Source: Acidovorax sp. 210-6 (GTDB lineage Bacteria > Pseudomonadota > Gammaproteobacteria > Burkholderiales > Burkholderiaceae_C). Taken from it: DNA of 64,000 nucleotides. The stretch is from positions 1,178,001 through 1,242,000 of the forward strand of contig NZ_JAACJE010000001.1 in NCBI RefSeq assembly GCF_010020825.1. Reading direction: 5' to 3'. The notes under the pieces are model-generated. The model saw only the letters and a list, made by a program, of their open reading frames with translations. It ran no database searches and had not been told where the DNA came from. Position numbers and translations under genes: made by a program. The first letter of the stretch is position 1; each line of letters opens with the position of its first letter. This document shows, one piece after another, positions 1 to 8,704 of this stretch.

Positions 1-53
1 GGAGTGAGGCGGCAAGGCCGTCCGCGCACCTCGGGCCCCATGGCCCAGCGTGG

Positions 54-93
54 CACTCGGGCACTCGGGCGTTCGGGCGTTCGGGCGTTCGGG
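54..93. repeat. Tandem 8-bp repeat (five units)
   Basis: Five head-to-tail octamers are visible: CACTCGGG twice, then CGTTCGGG three times. They lie about 95 bases upstream of the chemotaxis receptor start. Array length could vary by slipped-strand mispairing. I see no known binding site in the unit. Confidence 0.8.
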
Positions 94-186
94 TGGGGCT
101 GGAATTGCCGCTAGATCGGCGTACACTTGGTCACATAAATACGCCAGACATCGATTTGGTGTAGCCAAGCCCCACCGGAGAAAAAC

Positions 187-1974
187 ATGACCAATAACCT
201 GCGCATGGGCCACAAACTGTGGCTGGCCGTGCTCGCCATCATCGTCCTGCTGGTGTCGGTGGTAGGTTTTGCGGGCTATCGCTCGTCCAAATCCCAGGCG
301 CAGGCCGACGCCGTGACCCGCGAACTGGCCACGCGGGTGGAGTCGGCGCTCAAGTGGCAGGGCCTGACCGAAACCAATGCCGCCCGCACCCAGGCCATGA
401 TCGTGAGCAGCGACCCGGCCGTCGAGGGTGAGTTCAAGGAGGTGATTGCCGCCACTTCGGCGCAGATCAGCCAGGTGCAAAAAGCGCTGGAGGCCATGAA
501 CCTCACCGAGGCCGACAAGGCCCAGATGGCCAAGATCGCCGCCGCACGCAGCGCGATGCTGGAACTGCGCAAGCAGGCCACCCAAATGAAGGGGGAGGGT
601 CGCAACGACGAAGCCATTGCGCTGGTCAAGCAGTCCTACAACCCGGCGGTGGCGGCCTACCTGCAGTCCTTGCGCGATTTTGTGGATCTGCAGCAAAAGT
701 ACGCGGCGCAGCGCCAGTCCGAGCTGGGCTCGGATCGCATGCGCACCGTGCAACTGGCCGGCGTGATGGTGGCCCTGGTGCTGGCGGGCATCGGCCTGGG
801 GGCCTACTTCCTGATCCGCAGCATCCAGCAGCCGCTGGCACAGGCGCAGACGCTGGCCCAGCGCATCGCTGCGGGCGACCTCAGTTCGCAGGAAGCCGTG
901 GTGCGGGGCGACGAATTTGGCGACCTGCTGCGCGCCCTGAATTCCATGAGCGAAAGCCTGGGTCGCATGGTGTACCAGGTGCGCCAAAGCACCGACAGCA
1001 TTGCCACTGCCAGCTCCGAAATTGCCCAGGGCAACCACGACTTGTCGGCCCGTACCGAACAGACGTCGAGCAACCTGCAGGAAACGGCGGCCGCCATGGA
1101 GCAGTTCACCAGCACCATCCAGCAAAGCGCCCAAAGTGCCCAGCAGGCCAGCAGCCTGGCCAATGGAGCGGCCAGCGTGGCACGCAAGGGGGGCGATGTG
1201 GTCTCGCAGGTGGTCTCCACCATGGAGGAAATCCAGCGCAGCAGCAGCAAGATTGCCGACATCATTGGCGTGATCGACGGCATTGCCTTCCAGACCAACA
1301 TCCTGGCCTTGAATGCCGCCGTGGAGGCCGCCCGTGCGGGCGAGCAGGGCCGCGGCTTTGCCGTGGTGGCCAGCGAGGTGCGCAGCCTGGCCGGGCGCAG
1401 TGCCGAGGCGGCCAAGGAGATCAAGCAGCTCATCGGTGTGTCGGTCGAGAAGGTCGAGGCCGGTTCCGGCCTGGTGCAGCAGGCCGGCAGCACCATGCAG
1501 GACATTGTGCAATCCGTGCAGCGCGTGACCGACATGATCGGAGAGATCACTGCCGCCTCGACCGAGCAGAGCGCTGGCATCGCCCAGGTCAACCAGGCCG
1601 TGGGAAATCTGGACCAGATGACGCAGCAGAACGCCGCACTGGTCGAAGAAAGCACCGCCGCCGCCCAAAGCCTGCGCGAGCAAGCAGAACAACTGGCGCA
1701 GGCGGTGTCGCAGTTCAAGGTCAGTGGTGCTGCGGCCGATGCCATGGCGGCGCCGCGCAGGCATGCCCCCGCACCGACCCCCGCGCCTGCGCCTGCCAAG
1801 CCGGTGGCGGCGCCGGCAGCACGCCCGCTGCAGGGCAAGGCAGCAGCAGCGCCAGCCAGCACCCCGCGTCTGGCCGCCGCCCGCCCGTCGTCGCCGCCCG
1901 CAGGCAAGGCGGCTTCTGCTGCGCCTGCACGACCCGCAGCGCGCGCCAATGAGGACGATTGGGAGTCTTTCTGA
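187..1974 (+). CDS. Methyl-accepting chemotaxis protein
   Basis: This is an inner-membrane chemoreceptor of 595 residues that would signal to CheA/CheW. A first membrane helix lies at about 9-30, followed by a periplasmic helical sensor region (about 31-188, four-helix-bundle type), a second helix at about 189-211, HAMP at 212-263 and a cytoplasmic signalling coiled coil at about 270-510. The conserved hairpin tip is clear around 362-400 (GIAFQTNILALNAAVEAARA). After this comes a Pro/Ala-rich linker of about 75 residues ending in DWESF, which resembles the C-terminal xWxxF tether used by CheR and CheB in enteric receptors. The start is supported by a GGAG Shine-Dalgarno ending six bases before the ATG. 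No che genes are adjacent. The ligand cannot be predicted. Confidence 0.95.
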   Translation: MTNNLRMGHKLWLAVLAIIVLLVSVVGFAGYRSSKSQAQADAVTRELATRVESALKWQGLTETNAARTQAMIVSSDPAVEGEFKEVIAATSAQISQVQKALEAMNLTEADKAQMAKIAAARSAMLELRKQATQMKGEGRNDEAIALVKQSYNPAVAAYLQSLRDFVDLQQKYAAQRQSELGSDRMRTVQLAGVMVALVLAGIGLGAYFLIRSIQQPLAQAQTLAQRIAAGDLSSQEAVVRGDEFGDLLRALNSMSESLGRMVYQVRQSTDSIATASSEIAQGNHDLSARTEQTSSNLQETAAAMEQFTSTIQQSAQSAQQASSLANGAASVARKGGDVVSQVVSTMEEIQRSSSKIADIIGVIDGIAFQTNILALNAAVEAARAGEQGRGFAVVASEVRSLAGRSAEAAKEIKQLIGVSVEKVEAGSGLVQQAGSTMQDIVQSVQRVTDMIGEITAASTEQSAGIAQVNQAVGNLDQMTQQNAALVEESTAAAQSLREQAEQLAQAVSQFKVSGAAADAMAAPRRHAPAPTPAPAPAKPVAAPAARPLQGKAAAAPASTPRLAAARPSSPPAGKAASAAPARPAARANEDDWESF

Positions 1975-2127
1975 GGTTTCCAGGATGAATGGGTTGTCTG
2001 CCTCCGGCCACGCAGTCAGGGTCTTTTTGCGTCCCATGGAGGCGGCGATCAGAGCATGAGCGCTTCTTCATGGGCCTCCTTTGCAGGCCACTTGCGGCAC
2101 CGAAGGAGGGCGAGGCAACGCGGCGGG

Positions 2128-2568
2128 ATGCGGACCCTGGGCGTCACCTTGGTGGAGTTGATGATTGCGGTGGCATTGGTCGGCTTGTTGGCCGCCATTG
2201 CGGTGCCCAGCTACGAGTCCTATCTGCGCAAGGCCAAGATCGCTGCGGCCAAGAAGGACATTCTGGAAATCAGCCTGCGGCTGGATCGGGTGTTCATGGC
2301 CGTGGGCGCCTACCCCGCCAGTCTTGCCGCTTTGGGCAGCGTGCCCCTGGATCCCTGGGGCGCGCCCTACCGATACCTATCCATGGATGGTGCGAAGGTC
2401 GGCCAAAAGCGCAAGGACAAGTCCTTGCACCCCCTCAACAGTGATTACGACCTCTACAGCATGGGACCCGATGGCGCCAGCCAGACCCCGCTGACGGCAA
2501 AGGCCAGCCGCGATGACATCATCCGTGCCAACAACGGTGGCTTTGTTGGGGTGGCAGAGGATTATTGA
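2128..2568 (+). CDS. GspG-type pseudopilin, stand-alone
   Basis: This is a 146-residue type IV pilin-like protein. The ATG at 2128 gives a short leader, MRTLG, followed directly by VTLVELMIAVALVGLLAAIA. That is a prepilin peptidase site (cleavage after Gly, Glu at +5) and the hydrophobic N-terminal helix. The reading frame is open further upstream to 2056, but that would add a basic extension not expected of a prepilin. Downstream features fit major pseudopilins of the GspG family: DPWGAPYRY at about 84 and YDLYSMGPDG, then a DDI near the end. No other type II secretion genes are nearby. Its TGA is followed immediately by the ATG of the GGDEF-EAL gene, so the two are probably translated together. 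Confidence 0.85.
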   Translation: MRTLGVTLVELMIAVALVGLLAAIAVPSYESYLRKAKIAAAKKDILEISLRLDRVFMAVGAYPASLAALGSVPLDPWGAPYRYLSMDGAKVGQKRKDKSLHPLNSDYDLYSMGPDGASQTPLTAKASRDDIIRANNGGFVGVAEDY

Positions 2569-5217
2569 ATGCGCTGGAGTGCGGCAAGCACCTTTCTGCA
2601 AAGCCGCGTGGGACGCAGGCTCTTTGCTGCCTTCTTCTTTCTGGTGGCAGTATTGGTGGGGGCTGTCTCCCTGTTGGCCTACCAACTGACCGATTACATT
2701 GTGCGTCAGTCGGCCTCGCAGCTGAGCAGCGAAATGACCAAGGCGGTGGGCATCAACCTGATCGACCGGCTGCGCGCTGCCGAGAGCCTTCTGCGTATCC
2801 ATGCGCAAAGTCTGGCCGCAGGCACCCCACCGACCGCGCTGAGCGAGCGGATGGCCGTGGTTTTTTCCAATGTGCGCGTGGAAGCTTCGGCCTCGGTATT
2901 GCCTGTGGGAAAGGGTGCGTTGGCTTCGCTCCGCGTGCAGGACGGTGATGTGCCAGACACGCCGCCCGCAGTGGAACTGGTGGTGCCGATGGAGCCATGG
3001 CGGGTGCACGGCACGCTCAACGCCGAGTACCTGTGGGAAAACGCGCAGTCCGGCACCCATCGGATCTGTTTCTCCGGTGCTGGTTTTGCGCGGCCCTACT
3101 GCCAGGGCGTGCAGGAGACAGGCGCGGCGGTGATCCGCAGTGAACGCGAGATCTTCTTCCGCCCGTACCTCGATACGCCTTCCTGGACAGTGACGGCCAT
3201 GCTGGCACCGAGCGTGGAGCGCCATCTGCCCATCGGGACTGCGGCCCTGGTGGGCAATGTGGCAGGCATCGCCTTTTTGCTGGCCCTGGCCGCCAGTTCG
3301 GTCCTGCTGCGCAAGCTGACCCAGCCGCTGGATGCCTTGATGTCGGGAACGCGTGCGATGCAGCGTGGCGATTTCAGCCGCAGGGTGCGCATTGCCGGGC
3401 CGCGCAGCGAATTCACCGACTTGGCGGATTCCTTCAACGCCATGACCGAAGAGGTGGGGCATGACCTTCAGTTGTTCCAATTGCTCGCGCAAATGGACCG
3501 GGCCATCGTGGACCAGCGCCCCTTTGAGGAGGTAGTGCGGCTGACGCTGGCGCATCTGGACATGGCCGCCTGTGGCGGTGCGGCCTGCGTGGTGCAATGG
3601 CCAGACGGTGAGCCATCCCCCTGGGCGCTGGCCCTTCTGCCGGATGGGACGCTGGAACGCCGCCCCGCCACCGCCCCCGGTGGCGGTGGGCACGCCGGGG
3701 GGCCTCACACGGAGGCCCTTGCTGGCCAGCCCTGGGTGGACCTGCCGGTGGCGCAGACGCAAACCCAGCGGGTGTGGCTGCGTGTGGCCCGGGTTCCGGT
3801 GGCGCCCGAGCGGGCTGTGCGCGAACTGGGCGCCTTTCGCCAGCGGCTGGTCGTGGCACTGCATGCCGAACAGCGCGAGCAGCAATTGCGCGAGCGTGCC
3901 ACCCGTGACAGCCTGACCGGTTTGCTCAATCGATACGGGCTGGTGGAGACCATCGACCAACTGGCCAGGCAATACGGCGCGCAGGCACAGGACAGCGCCG
4001 CGGGCTTTGCCGTGGTGTACATGGACCTGGATGGGTTCAAGGAAATCAACGATGCCTATGGCCACGATGTGGGCGACAGTGTGCTCAAGGAGGTTGCTGC
4101 GCGGCTGCTGCATTGCATGGGGGCCAGTGCCTTGGCCATAGGGCGGCCTGCGGGTGACGAATTTGTCTTTGTGCTGCCCGCCGATGCCAGTCGCAGCTAT
4201 CGCGGCACCATCGATGCCGTCATGCAGGCGGTACGCCAGCCTGTGGTGGTGCCGCCGCGCAAGCTCCATCTGACCGCGAGTTTTGGCATGTCCCTGTTCC
4301 CCGAGCATGGCAGCACGCATGCAGACCTGCTCAAGTATGCCGATCTGGCCATGTACAGCGCCAAGAGTTCCGGTCGCCACATGCTGGTGGAGTTCGACCA
4401 CGCACTCAATGCAGAGCTGGACGAACGCATGCTGCTGCGGCGCGACCTGCGCCATGCGTTGGCAGACGGACAGATGTTTGTGGTGTTCCAGCCGCGCGTG
4501 GCGGGTACCCATGGCCAAATCGCGTCGGTCGAGGCCTTGCTGCGCTGGCGTCACCCGGACAAGGGGTTCGTCTCGCCCGAGATCTTCATTGCCCTGGCGG
4601 AGGAGTCGGAGTTCATTCTCGAACTGGGGCGCTGGGTGTTGCGCCAGGCCCTTGGGCAATTCCAGCAGTGGCGCAGCATCCCGAACCATCCGGTGCGCCA
4701 TCTGTCCGTCAATCTTTCACCCTTGCAGTTGGCCGATCCTGCGCTGCCTGCGCAACTGCAGGCCCTGTTGGAGGAGTTCCACATCCAGCCCGGTGAACTG
4801 GAACTGGAAATCACCGAGGGCGCGCTCATTCGCGATGTCGATACCGCCGTCGAGCGCCTGGCCGCATTGCGTGCGCTGGGTGTGGCCATTGCGCTGGACG
4901 ACTTCGGTGTGGGCTACTCGGCCATGAGCTACCTGAGCCAACTGCCGTTCGACACCCTCAAGATCGACAAGAGCTTTGTGTTTGCCTTCGGGGTGGAGCG
5001 CCCTGCGCTGGCCATTGCCACCGCCATCGTCGCCTTGGCCAAGGCGCTCGACAAGCGCGTGGTGGCGGAAGGGGTGGAGACCCCCGAGCAGGCGGCACTG
5101 CTGCAGGGGCTGGGGGTGGATGAACTGCAGGGCTACCTCTTTGGCAAGCCGCAGACGGCAGCCGAACTGGAAGCCCTTCTGGCCGTCACCCCGCAGCCGT
5201 CCCGCACGGCGCCTTAG
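2569..5217 (+). CDS. Membrane GGDEF-EAL cyclic di-GMP protein
   Basis: This 882-residue protein makes or breaks cyclic di-GMP at the inner membrane. It has a membrane helix at about 15-38, a periplasmic sensor region to about 220, a second helix at about 221-247, a HAMP segment (about 248-300), a linker, then GGDEF (about 440-600) and EAL (about 625-870). The cyclase signature is AGDEF at 528-532 rather than GGDEF, and no RxxD inhibitory site precedes it. The EAL domain is complete: EAL at 655-657 (VEALLRWRHP), then DDFGVGYSAMSYL, KIDKSFV and EGVETPEQ. It is therefore most likely a phosphodiesterase, with the GGDEF domain weak or regulatory. It starts directly after the stop of the pseudopilin gene, hinting at a link between surface pili and cyclic di-GMP. 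Confidence 0.92.
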   Translation: MRWSAASTFLQSRVGRRLFAAFFFLVAVLVGAVSLLAYQLTDYIVRQSASQLSSEMTKAVGINLIDRLRAAESLLRIHAQSLAAGTPPTALSERMAVVFSNVRVEASASVLPVGKGALASLRVQDGDVPDTPPAVELVVPMEPWRVHGTLNAEYLWENAQSGTHRICFSGAGFARPYCQGVQETGAAVIRSEREIFFRPYLDTPSWTVTAMLAPSVERHLPIGTAALVGNVAGIAFLLALAASSVLLRKLTQPLDALMSGTRAMQRGDFSRRVRIAGPRSEFTDLADSFNAMTEEVGHDLQLFQLLAQMDRAIVDQRPFEEVVRLTLAHLDMAACGGAACVVQWPDGEPSPWALALLPDGTLERRPATAPGGGGHAGGPHTEALAGQPWVDLPVAQTQTQRVWLRVARVPVAPERAVRELGAFRQRLVVALHAEQREQQLRERATRDSLTGLLNRYGLVETIDQLARQYGAQAQDSAAGFAVVYMDLDGFKEINDAYGHDVGDSVLKEVAARLLHCMGASALAIGRPAGDEFVFVLPADASRSYRGTIDAVMQAVRQPVVVPPRKLHLTASFGMSLFPEHGSTHADLLKYADLAMYSAKSSGRHMLVEFDHALNAELDERMLLRRDLRHALADGQMFVVFQPRVAGTHGQIASVEALLRWRHPDKGFVSPEIFIALAEESEFILELGRWVLRQALGQFQQWRSIPNHPVRHLSVNLSPLQLADPALPAQLQALLEEFHIQPGELELEITEGALIRDVDTAVERLAALRALGVAIALDDFGVGYSAMSYLSQLPFDTLKIDKSFVFAFGVERPALAIATAIVALAKALDKRVVAEGVETPEQAALLQGLGVDELQGYLFGKPQTAAELEALLAVTPQPSRTAP

Positions 5218-5246
5218 CCACTTGCCACCCTGGGGTGCCGTGGGTC

Positions 5247-5705
5247 TCAGCCCAGTTCCGCAATCAGCTCGATCTCGACGCACGCACCCAGCGGAATCTG
5301 GGCCACGCCAAAGGCGCTGCGTGCGTGCACACCGGCTTCGCCGAAGACCTGGCCCAGCAGCTCGCTGGCACCGTTGGTCACCAGGTGCTGTTCGGTGAAG
5401 TCGCCGGTGGAGTTGACCAGGCTCATCACCTTGACGATGCGCTTGACGCGGTTCAGGTCGCCGCCGCAGGCCGCCTGCAGCGTGCCCATCAGGTCGATGG
5501 CCACGGAGCGTGCGGCCAGCTTGCCTTCTTCGGTGCTGATATCGCGGCCAAACTGCGCAGCCCAGGGCTTGCCGTCCTTGCGCGCGATGTGGCCGCTCAG
5601 AAACACCAGGTTGCCTGTCTGCACGTAGGGCACGTAGGCTGCGGCGGGCACGCTCACGGGGGGCAGGGTGATGTTCAGTTCGGAAAGCTTGTCGTAAACG
5701 CTCAT
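5247..5705 (-). CDS. RidA/YjgF-family protein
   Basis: This is a 152-residue member of the RidA (YjgF/YER057c/UK114) superfamily. RidA itself hydrolyses reactive enamine/imine intermediates released by PLP enzymes; the longer subfamily seen here is less well characterised. Supporting segments are VPYVQTGNLVFLSGHIARKDGK near the N-terminus and ARSAFGVAQIPLGACVEIE near the end, which keeps the conserved Arg of the active cleft. The ATG at 5705 is chosen because homology begins there; the open frame runs much further upstream only by chance. It converges on the GGDEF-EAL gene with a 29-base gap and diverges from comEC. Confidence 0.9.
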   Translation of the reverse strand: MSVYDKLSELNITLPPVSVPAAAYVPYVQTGNLVFLSGHIARKDGKPWAAQFGRDISTEEGKLAARSVAIDLMGTLQAACGGDLNRVKRIVKVMSLVNSTGDFTEQHLVTNGASELLGQVFGEAGVHARSAFGVAQIPLGACVEIELIAELG

Positions 5706-5837
5706 GGGGTACCTCGGGTAAAACAGAACAAAGGGCAATGCCGCTCCAGCGGGGGCGGGCTGCTGGGCATGGTACACAGGCCCGGCCGTGGCGGCACGCC
5801 TTTGGGCCGGGCTTTCATGCGGCATTAGCATCTGCGC

Positions 5838-8315
5838 ATGGAGCACTCCGTCGTCCCACCGCACCAGGTCCCTGTGCTTGAGGCCGCCACTGTACCCAGG
5901 GCGTGGCACGGCACGGCCCTGTGCGCCGGGGTGGTGGTGGGTGTTCTTGTCCAGTTGCAGCAGCCGCAACTGGGTGCTGCCCCGGTGTACCTGGCGGTGG
6001 CTTTGCCGGGACTGCTGTGGTGCATGGTGCAACTGGCGGGTCGGCGCGGGGGGCGCGCCTCCTGGTTCTGGGCCTTGCTGGCGGCGGCCGGCCTGGCGTT
6101 TGCCGCCACTGGCCTGCGCGCCCTGCAGCAGCAGGCGCAGCAGCTCGGTGCCGATTTGCAGGGCAAGGACCTGCGCATCGTCGGCACCCTGGCTGCCATG
6201 CCCCAGCCCACTTCCAACGGGGTGCGCCTGCGCGTGGCGGTCGAGTCCGCCACGTTCAACGGTCAGCCCGTGCGCCCGCCCGCGCGGGTGGACCTGGGCT
6301 GGTACCACGGCGTGCTGCAGGAGTCGGCCGACAGCGCGCAGCCGCAGCGCCTGAGCGGCGACCTGCGTGCGGGCGAGCGCTGGGCGCTCACGGTGCGCCT
6401 CAAGCAGCCCCATGGCGCGCGCAACCCGCAGGGGTTTGACTACGAGCTGTGGTTGTGGGAGCAGGGCGTGGGCGCCACCGGCTACGTGCGCGCAGGCCCG
6501 CGCGACGAGGTGCCGCAGCGCCTGGCGCACACCTGGCGCCACCCGGTGGAGCGCGTGCGCCAGGCGGTGCGTGACGCCATTTTTGACTACCTGGCCCCCG
6601 ACGCCACCGATGCGCAGCAGCAGCGCCTGGCGGGTGTGGTGGCGGCCTTGGTCACCGGGGACCAGCGCGCCATCGAGCGCAGCGAGTGGGATCTGTTCCG
6701 CACCACCGGCGTGTCCCACCTGATGAGCATCTCGGGCCTGCACATCACGCTGTTTGCCTGGCTCGCCGCTGCGGCGGTGGGGGCTGCCTGGCGCCGCTCG
6801 CAGCGCCTGTGCCTGGCGTGGCCTGCACCCTCGGCGGCGCTGGTGGGCGGCTTGCTGCTGGCGGGGCTGTACGCGCTGTTCAGCGGCTGGGGTGTGCCCG
6901 CGCAGCGCACGGTGGCCATGTTGACCACGGTGGTGCTGCTGCGCCTGTCGGGGCGGCGCTGGCCCTGGCCGCAGGTGTGGTTGCTGGCTTGCGCGGTGGT
7001 GGCGCTGGCCGACCCCTGGGCCTTGCTGCAGCCGGGGTTCTGGCTCAGCTTTGTAGCGGTTGCGGCATTGTTTGCTAGTAATTTAATAGCTGCTGGCGCT
7101 TATTCCACGGGCGTTAAAGGCTATTTTGTTGCAATGCTGCGCCAGCAGGCCGTGGTGACGCTGGCGCTCACGCCGCTGGGCCTGCTGTTCTTTGGGCAGG
7201 TGTCGCTGGTAGGCATGGTGGCCAACCTGCTGGCCATACCGTGGGTCACGCTGGTGGTCACGCCGCTGGCCTTGGCCGGGGTGCTGTGGGCGCCGCTGTG
7301 GCAGGCCGCACTGTGGGCGGTGCAGGGTTTGGTGGCGGTTTTGCAGTGGCTTGCGGCGTGGCCAGCGGCATCGCTGTGGTTGCCTGTGGCGCCCTGGGGG
7401 GTGGGCGTGGCGGCGGTGCTGGGCGGCTTGTGGATGGTGCTGCGACTGCCTTGGGCGCTGCGCCTGTTGGGGCTGCCTTTGTTGCTGCCGGTGCTGCTGT
7501 GGCAGCCTGCGCGTCCGCTGGAGGGGCAGTTCGATCTGCTGGCTGCCGACGTAGGCCAGGGCAATGCGGTGCTGCTGCGCACGGCCACGCACAGCCTGCT
7601 GTACGACACCGGCCCGCGCTACAGCCTGGACAGCGATGCGGGCGACCGCGTACTGGTGCCCTTGCTGCGCGCACAGGGCGAGCGGCTGGACCTGATCATG
7701 CTCAGCCACCGCGACAGCGACCACACCGGGGGCGCCGCCGCCGTGCGGGCGCAGCAACCCCAGGCGCGACTGGTGGGCTCTGTGGCCGGTGATGCCGCGC
7801 TGCAGGTCCTGGGCGAAATCAGCCCCTGCGTGGCAGGCCAGCAGTGGACCTGGGATGGCGTGCAGTTCGAGCTGCTGCACCCGCCTGCCGCCAGCCCGCC
7901 TGAAGGCACCAGACCGGCGCGCAGCAACGCCCTCAGTTGCGTGCTGCGCGTGCGCAGTGCGGGCGGCGCCGTGGCGCTGCTGGCGGGCGACATCGAGGCC
8001 GCGCAGGAACAACTGCTGGTGGCCCAGGCAGCGCCACTGCAGGCTGACGTGCTGCTGCTGCCCCACCACGGCAGCAAGACCTCGTCGAGCCCCGCCTTCC
8101 TCGATGCCGTGCAGCCGCGCACCGCGCTGGTGCAGGCCGCCTACCGCAGCCGCTTTGGGCACCCGGCCCCTGAAGTGCTGGCACGCCTGCAGGCGCGCGG
8201 CATTGCCGTGGTGGAGTCGGCGCGCTGTGGTGCGGCGCTCTGGGCGTCGCACCAGCCCGCCGAGGTGCGCTGCGAGCGCCAAGAGCGCCAGCGCTACTGG
8301 CAGCACCGCTGGTAG
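5838..8315 (+). CDS. comEC: ComEC/Rec2 DNA uptake channel
   Basis: This is an 825-residue polytopic membrane protein that carries incoming single-stranded DNA across the inner membrane during transformation. The N-terminal third holds membrane helices and a soluble OB-like region. The central competence domain begins near the STTGVSHLMSISGLH-like segment (here FRTTGVSHLMSISGLHIT, about 288-305). The C-terminal part is a metallo-beta-lactamase-like domain starting near LLAADVGQGNAVLL (about 569), with SHRDSDHTGG (about 622-631) and LLPHHGSKTSSSPAF. An AT-rich dispersed repeat is read in frame at about residues 412-431. The start ATG has no strong Shine-Dalgarno. Confidence 0.93.
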   Translation: MEHSVVPPHQVPVLEAATVPRAWHGTALCAGVVVGVLVQLQQPQLGAAPVYLAVALPGLLWCMVQLAGRRGGRASWFWALLAAAGLAFAATGLRALQQQAQQLGADLQGKDLRIVGTLAAMPQPTSNGVRLRVAVESATFNGQPVRPPARVDLGWYHGVLQESADSAQPQRLSGDLRAGERWALTVRLKQPHGARNPQGFDYELWLWEQGVGATGYVRAGPRDEVPQRLAHTWRHPVERVRQAVRDAIFDYLAPDATDAQQQRLAGVVAALVTGDQRAIERSEWDLFRTTGVSHLMSISGLHITLFAWLAAAAVGAAWRRSQRLCLAWPAPSAALVGGLLLAGLYALFSGWGVPAQRTVAMLTTVVLLRLSGRRWPWPQVWLLACAVVALADPWALLQPGFWLSFVAVAALFASNLIAAGAYSTGVKGYFVAMLRQQAVVTLALTPLGLLFFGQVSLVGMVANLLAIPWVTLVVTPLALAGVLWAPLWQAALWAVQGLVAVLQWLAAWPAASLWLPVAPWGVGVAAVLGGLWMVLRLPWALRLLGLPLLLPVLLWQPARPLEGQFDLLAADVGQGNAVLLRTATHSLLYDTGPRYSLDSDAGDRVLVPLLRAQGERLDLIMLSHRDSDHTGGAAAVRAQQPQARLVGSVAGDAALQVLGEISPCVAGQQWTWDGVQFELLHPPAASPPEGTRPARSNALSCVLRVRSAGGAVALLAGDIEAAQEQLLVAQAAPLQADVLLLPHHGSKTSSSPAFLDAVQPRTALVQAAYRSRFGHPAPEVLARLQARGIAVVESARCGAALWASHQPAEVRCERQERQRYWQHRW
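7072..7130 (+). repeat. AT-rich palindromic repeat, copy 1 (inside comEC)
   Basis: The copy reads TTTAATAGCTGCTGGCGCTT, then a spacer, then GCGTTAAAGGCTATTTTGTT. It shares the order [GCTATTAA..TTAATAGC][TGCTGGCGC][spacer][GCGC..AGGC][ATTTTT] with eight other sites in the window. It interrupts high-GC comEC sequence without breaking the frame. Confidence 0.75.
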
Positions 8316-8352
8316 TCCCCGACGCTGCCGATATGGGGCGGCCCCCCCGCCA

Positions 8353-8513
8353 GTGCTCCCGCGCAAGGGCCGCCCCGCCGCGCCGGGAGCGTCCCCCCTC
8401 TCCCCTGACCCCTCCCCCGCGAGGGGGGGAGGTGATATCCCCTCTCCCCTGGTCGGAGAGGGGCAGGGGGAGAGGGGGCTCCGAAGACGATAAGGGGTGT
8501 GTTCTCCATCCTC
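8353..8513. repeat. GC-rich noncoding repeat, copy A
   Basis: The core from 8355 to 8400 matches copy B base for base over about 46 bases. It begins GCTCCCGCGCAAGGGCCGCC and contains a GCTCCCG/CGGGAGC stem. It then runs into a longer C-rich/G-rich hairpin series and ends near GGGGTGTGTTCTCCATCCTCG, like copy B. The whole gap 8316-8704 (389 bases) holds copies A and B and no gene that I can support. Confidence 0.8.
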
Positions 8514-8542
8514 GATCGCATGCAGCGGGCGTGGCTTCAGCC

Positions 8543-8661
8543 AGGGCTCCCGCGCAAGGGCCGCCCCGCCGCGCCGGGAGCGTCCCCCCTCCCGAATCGC
8601 GCAGCGATTCGAGAGAGGGGGGAAGGCGCGAAGCGACGCAGGGGGGTGTTCTCTATCTTGT
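8543..8661. repeat. GC-rich noncoding repeat, copy B
   Basis: The core at 8546-8591 is identical to copy A. It is followed by a strong nested hairpin: CCCCCCTC at 8584-8591 pairs with GAGGGGGG at 8615-8622, enclosing GAATCGC/GCGATTC (8594-8600 and 8604-8610). A tail GGAAGGCGCGAAGCGACGCA follows and is also found in copy C at 55.7 kb. It ends about 45 bases before the ATP-grasp gene. Confidence 0.8.
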
Positions 8662-8704
8662 GGCCCGCAACTTGCTATCCTGCTGGCAAGGAGGGGCCAG
8701 GCCC

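Noticed and set aside
8333-8704. A 124-codon N-terminal extension of the ATP-grasp protein
   Set aside because: It runs through the GC-rich repeats; the family start and an AGGAGGGG site both point to 8705.
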